Shown here: one piece after another, positions 58,166-64,000 of the stretch
How positions within the stretch are numbered: position 1 is the first letter of the stretch
How the letters are laid out: every line of letters starts with the position of its first letter
Source of the DNA: Elmis aenea
Taxonomy: Eukaryota > Arthropoda > Insecta > Coleoptera > Elmidae
Length of the DNA: 64,000 nucleotides
Assembly: GCA_947652605.1 (NCBI GenBank)
Contig: OX393576.1
Span: 55,528,966-55,592,965, forward strand
Direction: 5' to 3'
The notes under the pieces: model-generated
Databases searched by the model: none
What the model saw: only the letters and a program-made list of their open reading frames with translations
What the model was told of the DNA's origin: nothing
Position numbers and translations under genes: made by a program

Positions 58166-59138
58166 TAAAGCTTTTAAAATTGCTTGTAGCTTAGCCTTTG
58201 AAACATAAGTTCCCCAATAAAGATCCAAGAATATATTTTTTTTGGACATCAACCATAAATGAAAATGTCACTAACATTCATAAACAAAACGTAAAACCCA
58301 TGGAAACTGGAAAGTTAATATGAGATTACTTATATTACTATTAACTAATATTCACTAAGCAAGGTTTTCCAAAAAGAAAACACGTTTTAAACCAATTTAA
58401 TTCCTGGCAGAGTACAATTTTCAGTAGCAAAATGCATTGGTTTGATGCATTTGAATTTAAACAATAACTCTCTCGTGGATTGTTCGTGAATTTGCTGAAA
58501 ATGTGACCCGAATCCTGTAGCTAGCTGTTTTTTAAGCTTGGCGCTAACAGAGAACCGCAAAAACAATTCAATTACGAACGTTTGTGTTTGGTTAAAATAC
58601 TGTAGAATATATAAGTAATAAATATTGTAACCGCATGCCAAAATATTGTGTATGATAAGCACAAGTAAAAGTGTTTTGCTTCGTTTCAAACCGATTTGTA
58701 TAATTAATTTTGAATCCCATCTATCAACGTATTTTATTGTAAAAAATACTTTAAAATTCTAACAGATCTTAGCGGTAGAAGCTTTAAATGGGGTGAACTA
58801 CATTTCTGAGAATAGTTGTATAAATCCGCCAAATGATAATACAGATGACATTTATGAAGATGAAGACTTTTGAACAGAAATTACTTGTAGGAAGAAGTTT
58901 AGCATGAACTAGGTATTTGTTGATTCGCCTATTCCCTTTGAGGAAGATGATAACAGCCAAAAAAAAAATGCAGTTGCTCCATATAATTCACATGTGTAAG
59001 AAGTACGATACATTGCTAGTGCTGATTAAAAATACCAAAATATTACAAGGTTTAAAATAAGTTCTTGAGAACGAAATAGGCTTAAATATTGGAAGTCACC
59101 GTACCTTCACATATAATTTGATGGAAAAGTAAAATTAA
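58166..59138. other. Unassigned; possible piggyBac N-terminal debris
   Basis: 58830-58880 reads INPPNDNTDDIYEDEDF on the plus strand, an acidic stretch like those at the N-terminus of PGBD-type transposases. It is followed by stops. This alone is not enough to call. A 100-codon minus-strand frame (58387-58689) has no recognisable domain. Confidence 0.3.
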
Positions 59139-59339
59139 TATCCGGTCAAAAGTTTAAGACCACTTCAGTTTTTCTATAAAAGTGGAGTTAACCTTGGAAA
59201 AAATTCTTTGAATATAAAATAATTTTTACTTTATTACATTAATACATATATATTATTAAAATATTAGAAATAGATCACATTAAAATTGAAATTATATCAA
59301 ATAAAGCAAGAATACTAAAAAAGTCGTTTTACTGACTTA

Positions 59340-59830
59340 ATCTCAAAACAGTTGTATTTCCATTTATTGAAATTTTTTACTAATCTTGGCATGCTTGCAA
59401 CTACTTTTTTTATTGTTTCTGGTAAAATACTTTTCCATTTTTCTGAAAACGTAATTAAAGGTTTTTTTTTAAAGGACATTTTCTAGGACCTCTCCAACGA
59501 GCTCTTCCCTTACAAGCTCCATAGGACTCGGATTTAGATATTTTGTTGAACAAATCCTGTTATTTAAGAGACCTTCTGCCTTTTTATTTTAAATAGCCTC
59601 TGCACAATCTTGTCTTGTGTTTAAGGTCGTTATCCTGGTGAGTCCATTACTATCATTAGTTGTAGCCCAGATGTTACACAGTTGAGTTCTAAAGTTCTTT
59701 TATACTAATAATTTTTTTGTATTTCTTTAATGCGTGCTAATTTTCCAACTTGATAGCCAGAAAACAGCCAAAGCTTTTGAAGGTACCACCTCCGTGCTTC
59801 ACCGTTGACACCACACAGTCAGGCAACTTT
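59340..59830 (-). pseudogene. Tc1-like transposase remnant
   Basis: The minus strand shows PDCVVSTVKHGGGTFKSFGC (family form CVxPTVKHGGGSxMVWGCF), then THQDNDLKHKTRLCRGYLK (family form QQDNDPKHTS, with the catalytic D). After stops and a shift comes a degenerate SPDLNPIE-region equivalent (KSESYGACKGRARWRGPRKC). Multiple stops; no intact frame. N-terminal DNA-binding domains are missing. Confidence 0.8.
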
Positions 59831-59939
59831 TATTTGATTATGATTTCAATTTTAATTTAATTAATTTCTAATATTTAAAATGTATGTATTTATGTTATTC
59901 AGTAAAAATTATTTTATATTTGAACAATATTTTCTATGT

Positions 59940-60606
59940 TTAACCCTCCAGTGCTAACATGCGGTCTCATAGACCGACCCCTCAATTTTATCCCCGAAAC
60001 TAGAAAACGCGTGTGAGGAGGGGGTTGGGCTCGTCGCAATCTTCATTATATTTATTTATCGACCAGCTCTCGCAGTGGCAAGCGTTTTTTTTTAGCGATT
60101 TTTGCCAGTTTTTTACGTATTTCGGTCTCACAGACCCGTGTTAGTATTGATGTTACTGATTGGATTATTATTACCATTATGTAAAACTTTGTTGGAGAAG
60201 AAACTAACTGTGGTAGGCACAATAAAAATGAACAAACGAGAAATACCCTATGATTTTGATAGTCTTGATGAAAATACGGGAAAACCACAAATTATTTTGA
60301 TGTACAATGTACAAAGTCTGGTGTTGATATAGTTGACAAACTATGCGCAGGCAATAACTGCGCTAGAAATACGAGAACGTGGCCTATGGTAACTTTTTAT
60401 CGTATACTAAATATAGCTGGCACAAACGCATTTGCAGCATTTAATTCAAAGAGTCCAGATTCAAATTTGCTTCGAGGTTTTTTTTTAAATATAAAGCACA
60501 CTTATAATTTAAATAATACTTGTAAAATAAGCTTTGGATGAATTTGGTCCCACAGACCGATGTTGGTACTCGCGTTACAAAAATCATGTTAGTACTGGAG
60601 CGTTAA
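59940..60606 (+). mobile_element. piggyBac-like deletion derivative, TTAA-flanked
   Basis: The element is 59944-60602 (659 bp). TTAA lies at 59940-59943 and 60603-60606. The ends CCCTCCAGTGCTAACATG and CATGTTAGTACTGGAGCG are inverted repeats. The subterminal palindrome GGTCTCATAGACC (59966) and GGTCCCACAGACC (60546) sit inside each end, with GGTCTCACAGACC near 60124. Internally deleted; only the C-terminal half of the transposase remains. Inserted in the Tc1 relic. Confidence 0.88.
60180..60495 (+). pseudogene. piggyBac transposase, C-terminal half
   Basis: KTLLEKKLTVVGTIKMNKRE and IPYDFDSLDENTGKPQIILM match the LTxVGTxRxNKREIP block of piggyBac transposases. After a frameshift near 60310 the reading continues TKSGVDIVDKLCAGNNCARN, TRTWPMVTFYRILNIAGTNA and FAAFNSKSP. 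The SGVDxVD aspartate is the third catalytic residue; RTWPM...FY is the following conserved box. One frameshift and a missing N-terminus make it inactive. It is a different family from the element at 44526-46344. Confidence 0.88.
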
Positions 60607-60661
60607 AGGCCACTTTTCTAGAAACACCGAGGTTGTCTTAAACTTTTGACTGGCAGTGTAC

Positions 60662-61765
60662 ACAAGCCGCTTCTATTTGAAAAATTGGTTAAACTTACAC
60701 GTGCAATTTTACATGTCGTTTTGAAGTAAAAAAGAAGATAAGAAAATACAATATTTGTTTCCGTGACAAATAACACACGTACATGTCAACGGTGCTGACA
60801 TTCTGGATATTATATAAGCGCGATACCTATAGCATACACAAAATATGGATAAAGTAGGAGCTATATAAATGGTTGTACTCAAATTTTCAACCAATATTAT
60901 AGTTTTGCATGAGAACCTTTAAGAAGAATAGTTAAATATTGTATACAAATGTACCAGCTGGATAAATTCCGAATACGCAAGTTTTTTTTAATAGTAAGGT
61001 ACATTCTGTCTTGGGGATTTAAAAAAAAAGTTTATTCCTATGGTAGATGTATTAAATATTGTTTATCCCTGAATAATACTCCTAATATTTTATATTTAAC
61101 ACTGTACCTACCGGGAGCCTAATCATGAGTTTTTTGCTTCTAACGCCCATCAACCCGAAGCCTATTAATCGGCTTTTTTGAATACTGAATACTGAATACC
61201 AACTAAAAAAATGCGTTTTATATGCGCCTGCGTGAAACGCCCACGACTTATAGAAGCAAACAAACTGTTTTTTAAACGTTTAAACTTGTTCAAGATTTAT
61301 TTTTTATTTTATAAAATTTTATCTGTTAAATATTATGCTGCAAGGTGGAAAAAAGTAGACATGATTAGTTTTATTAATACAAGTATTTAAAGCTAAACTA
61401 ACTAACTCTTTGTATATCACACTTAATAAATTCTATGGCTGTTTTCCCCAAATGTTAAAAATATTTCTGGCTAAACTTTTTTATTAGATTCAAAATTATA
61501 CGTTAAATATATTATTAAGTTAGCTGATCAATTTAATGAGCGATCTTACAAATTTAACATTTTTGAATCGATTTTATTTTACATTGAAAGTCCATTACAC
61601 GATGTATAAATTACTGCTTTGAATACAAAAAGTAATTTTATAAAAGCAAAACTAGAAAATTTAGACTAAGAAATCATAAAATTAAAAAATTAAAAAATTA
61701 TGTTGCTAAGCTGTTCTTTAAGCTTTGATATAAAAAAAATCGGCATTAAAGATTAAATCTATTTT
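60662..61765. other. No recognisable feature
   Basis: AT-rich spacer of 1.1 kb with no domain or clear repeat. Confidence 0.4.
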
Positions 61766-61769
61766 CGTT

Positions 61770-62275
61770 GTACTTATTATGACTTATTTAAATTCCTTAT
61801 TTTTTTGTCATTCCAAATATATAAGAGTTGATAAGGTTATTTTCAATACTATGTAGGTAAGTTGCGAAAGTTTTTTAATTATTTTTTTAAAGAAAATTAT
61901 AGTAGGCTGTAAAACAAAAACAAAACAAGATCTGATACAAGTTACGAAGGTTTTGTAGTTTGTTGTAGAGATAAACATTATAAATATATGAAAATAAGAA
62001 AAAAACGATATAGTCGGAATCTGCAGTAATGTAGTTTATTGTAGTTTATTTATTATCACAACAACAAATTACAAAACCTTCGTAACTTGTACCAAATGAG
62101 TTTTAAAAGGTTTTACACCTTGTTTTGTTTTGTTTTCACAGCCTACTATAATTTTGTTTTAAAAAAAAACTAAAAAACTTTCGCCACTTACATATTATTA
62201 AAAATAACTACATCAACCCTTATATATTTGGAATGACAAAAAAATAAGGAATTTAAATAAGTCATAGCTAACTAT
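61770..62275. repeat. ~500-bp palindrome related to 35325-36515
   Basis: Arms starting GACTTATTTAAATTCCTTAT and ending ATAAGGAATTTAAATAAGTC are mirrored, including AAGTTACGAAGGTTTTGTAG / AAAACCTTCGTAACTTG. Portions also match the centre of the TTGCTCGAA-array MITEs (ACAACAAATAAGAAACCTTC; GTTTTCACAGCC). These repeats therefore share a common core. Confidence 0.75.
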
Positions 62276-62279
62276 GAGT

Positions 62280-62640
62280 TCTATTTAAAAAAATACAACT
62301 TTATGTCACAACTCGAATTTCGTTTTTTTTTTAGAAAATTGTCTACGCTACTGCATTCTTATTAAAAAAGTGCCTGTAGAACGTCAAAATTATTTTTGTT
62401 TATTTTCATAAACAAGTGAGATATGGTCATAAAACGAAAAGTCGAAAAATCGAGTTATCGGCGATAACTCGAAAACAAAAGACGATAACCAATTTTAGTT
62501 TTCACCATTATCTTTTTCTCGAAAAAAAAATCGAGGATGCGAGGTCCGTTTTTTGATACCTCTTAAAAGATTTTTTGCGCCCACACACTAACAAAAAGTT
62601 GGCCACTCCTAGAGTATTATTCAAGGGTACATTTTGCTTC
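62280..62640. other. Unassigned, with a perfect 21-bp dyad
   Basis: 62451-62471 is the perfect palindrome CGAGTTATCG-G-CGATAACTCG, in a purine-rich stretch of GAAAA and TCGA motifs. Function unknown. Confidence 0.4.
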
Positions 62641-62649
62641 ATAGATACC

Positions 62650-62765
62650 ATTAGTATTCAGAAATATTCATGAATACTTTTGGTATCCATGAATAGTTTT
62701 GGTATTCATGAATACTGTTGTTATTCATGAATACTTTTTGTATTTATGAATACTTTTGCTACCAA
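62650..62765. repeat. 21-bp minisatellite, ATTCATGAATACTTTTGGT
   Basis: Five to six units of about 21 bp, each containing the palindrome ATTCATGAAT or a one-base variant, run from 62652 to 62757. Units vary mainly in the TTTTGGT part. Confidence 0.85.
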
Positions 62766-62876
62766 GTTCAGCCACGAGCGGTGGGTAAAGTGTTAACAAT
62801 GATAACAAGTAAACTGCATCTCGTCATAGGTTTTCAAATAATTCAATGTTTTCCAGATATCGTGTAAGCATGTGCT

Positions 62877-63462
62877 TAGGGGAAGGTCGGGTTATATCGG
62901 ACGATTAAGCTTTTTTGCTATTTGTGAATTTGTTACAGGCTCAATTTGACCATACTACGCATCAAAGCATACTTAGATATGTTGTACAAACACCCATAAA
63001 AGCAATTACCCCTAGGGGGAAATGTTTTACCATTCTTAGGTACTCGAAAAGACCCTACTTTTTTGCCCATACAAAAAGTTGGAGGGTTATATCGGACATG
63101 ATTTAATGTTTAGAAAATTACATATTTGTGGTTATCCAAACAAGTTTTTATTACTGTCAAGGCCTGATCAGATTTAAGGGTAAAACATAAAAAAAAAATG
63201 TATTGTTGCTACCGATACACTTAGAAAGTGATTGTACTTGTAAGTTTAAGCAGGATCAGAACTCCAAACTTAGCTTCTTGCACAGAAAAAACTCTATTAC
63301 TTTGACACACGGAAACGACGCAATCTAATATAGTGTGCGTTTCCCTTCTACTAGTTCCTGTCAACAGCCAATATCGCGAGAGGTGCCTCTGTGCATGGCA
63401 AGTGCCCAAAAAACCACTTGTCCGATATTACCCGCTGTCCGATATTACCCGACTTTCCCCTA
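62877..63462. mobile_element. MITE with TAGGGGAAGGTCGGGTTAT ends
   Basis: 62879-63460, TA-flanked. The left end GGGGAAGGTCGGGTTATATC mirrors the right end GATATTACCCGACTTTCCCC. Further GGTTATATCGGAC and GTCCGATATTACCCG copies occur inside each end (63087; 63419), so transposase sites may be duplicated. No coding potential. Tips resemble those of the element at 52735-54050. Confidence 0.8.
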
Positions 63463-63758
63463 CATTTCCAAATCATTAATAGCTATGCTTTCGCTAATTT
63501 ATTTGCTTTTAGTAATATGTCCGTCATAAACTATTTGCGCCGTCACCTATAATTCATTATAAAACGGCATTTATATTCTTAATTAAGTCTTACATGAAAA
63601 CAAGCTATTACGATTAGTGTTCCTGAAGCCTTCGTTTACCAACTGTTCTGAACAAAACACAGGTTGTGTGAAAGTTCTATTAAGATTGGCAACTTCGTTA
63701 ATAGGAGTATTCATAGTCGACAGTCGACACAATATTTCTTGGAAGGTGAAAAGCAATA
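63463..63758. other. No recognisable feature
   Basis: Short spacer before a piggyBac-type terminus. Confidence 0.4.
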
Positions 63759-64000
63759 TTAACCCATTTATGCCCAAAACTATTTTTGGTTAAGAATTTT
63801 TATGAAACTTTTAAAAACTGGTGTTTAGTGTCTAAACAAAGCATATAAAATGTTTTAAGAAATAATTTTTAAGTAGTTTTTGAGATTTTGGGTGGGTCGA
63901 TGACCCTTTGGGCAAATCCATGACTTACCTATTGTATTCAAACAAGTTCTCGCTAAAAGCTTATTACCTTATATACAGTATAATAGATTTTAAATTAAAA
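63759..64000 (+). mobile_element. piggyBac-like left end, cut by the window
   Basis: TTAA followed by CCCATTTATGCCCAAAA has the piggyBac form (TTAA plus CCC-start). About 130 bp inside lies GGGTCGATGACCC, a perfect subterminal palindrome like those in the two other piggyBac-type elements of the window. GGGCAAA in the next bases echoes the tip in inverse. The rest lies outside the window. Confidence 0.5.

Larger units (their letters stand above)
59139..60660 (-). mobile_element. Tc1-like element relic, split by piggyBac
   Basis: Tips TCCGGTCAAAAGTTTAAGAC (59141) and GTCTTAAACTTTTGACTGGC then AGTG (60635-60658) are inverted and TA-flanked, typical of Tc1-like elements. Transposase remnants lie on the minus strand next to the left tip. 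The piggyBac derivative at 59944-60602 separates them from the right tip. Without it the relic would be about 0.86 kb. Confidence 0.8.

Overview
The window looks like an intergenic or intronic stretch of a large, AT-rich insect genome. A beetle is an inference from the repeat families, not proven. No complete protein-coding gene is visible. The only host coding sequence I can defend is one 228-bp internal exon on the minus strand (30115-30342). It has clean splice sites and encodes ECL1-TM3-ICL2-TM4 of a rhodopsin-class peptide receptor of the AKH/ACP/corazonin (GnRH-like) group. Almost everything else is transposable-element (TE) wreckage, often nested.

Layout. 1-14 kb: a hAT end, hAT and TACAGGGTG-type MITEs, large back-to-back fold-back elements (3.7-7.45 kb) with a Tc1/mariner-like transposase remnant, another fold-back (10.75-11.5 kb) and a decayed LINE (11.8-13.2 kb). 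14-24 kb: a hAT remnant split by a 1.54-kb terminal-inverted-repeat element, two LINE RT scraps, a 1.4-kb fold-back, a transposase pseudogene with one in-frame stop and a 1.5-kb fold-back. 25-27 kb: a 5'-truncated LINE with 14-bp target-site duplications (TSDs), carrying a MITE whose ends are (TTGCTCGAA)-type arrays. 27-31.6 kb: the receptor exon, a 160-bp tandem array in its upstream intron and quieter sequence. 31.8-44 kb: further MITEs, including hAT insertions with perfect 8-bp TSDs. 44.5-46.3 kb: a piggyBac-like element hit by a CpG-rich fold-back. 47.3-52.1 kb: a fold-back, then a jockey-like LINE interrupted by a Foldback/Galileo-like palindrome with 7-bp TSDs. 52.7-64 kb: a TAGGGGAGACC element, a Penelope GIY-YIG fragment, the second 1.54-kb element in inverse orientation, a hAT element, a Tc1 relic with a piggyBac derivative inside it, and further MITEs.

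The most interesting signals are hammerhead-ribozyme-like folds in three repeat families, concentric palindromes sharing the terminus TACAGGGTG, the paired 1.54-kb elements peppered with a GCTGTAAACGCCA motif, three piggyBac-type termini each followed by a perfect subterminal palindrome, and three families whose tips are short tandem arrays. Arms of the palindromes differ by substitutions and indels, so they are unlikely to be read-folding artefacts. All family assignments come from reading the sequence; no search was run.
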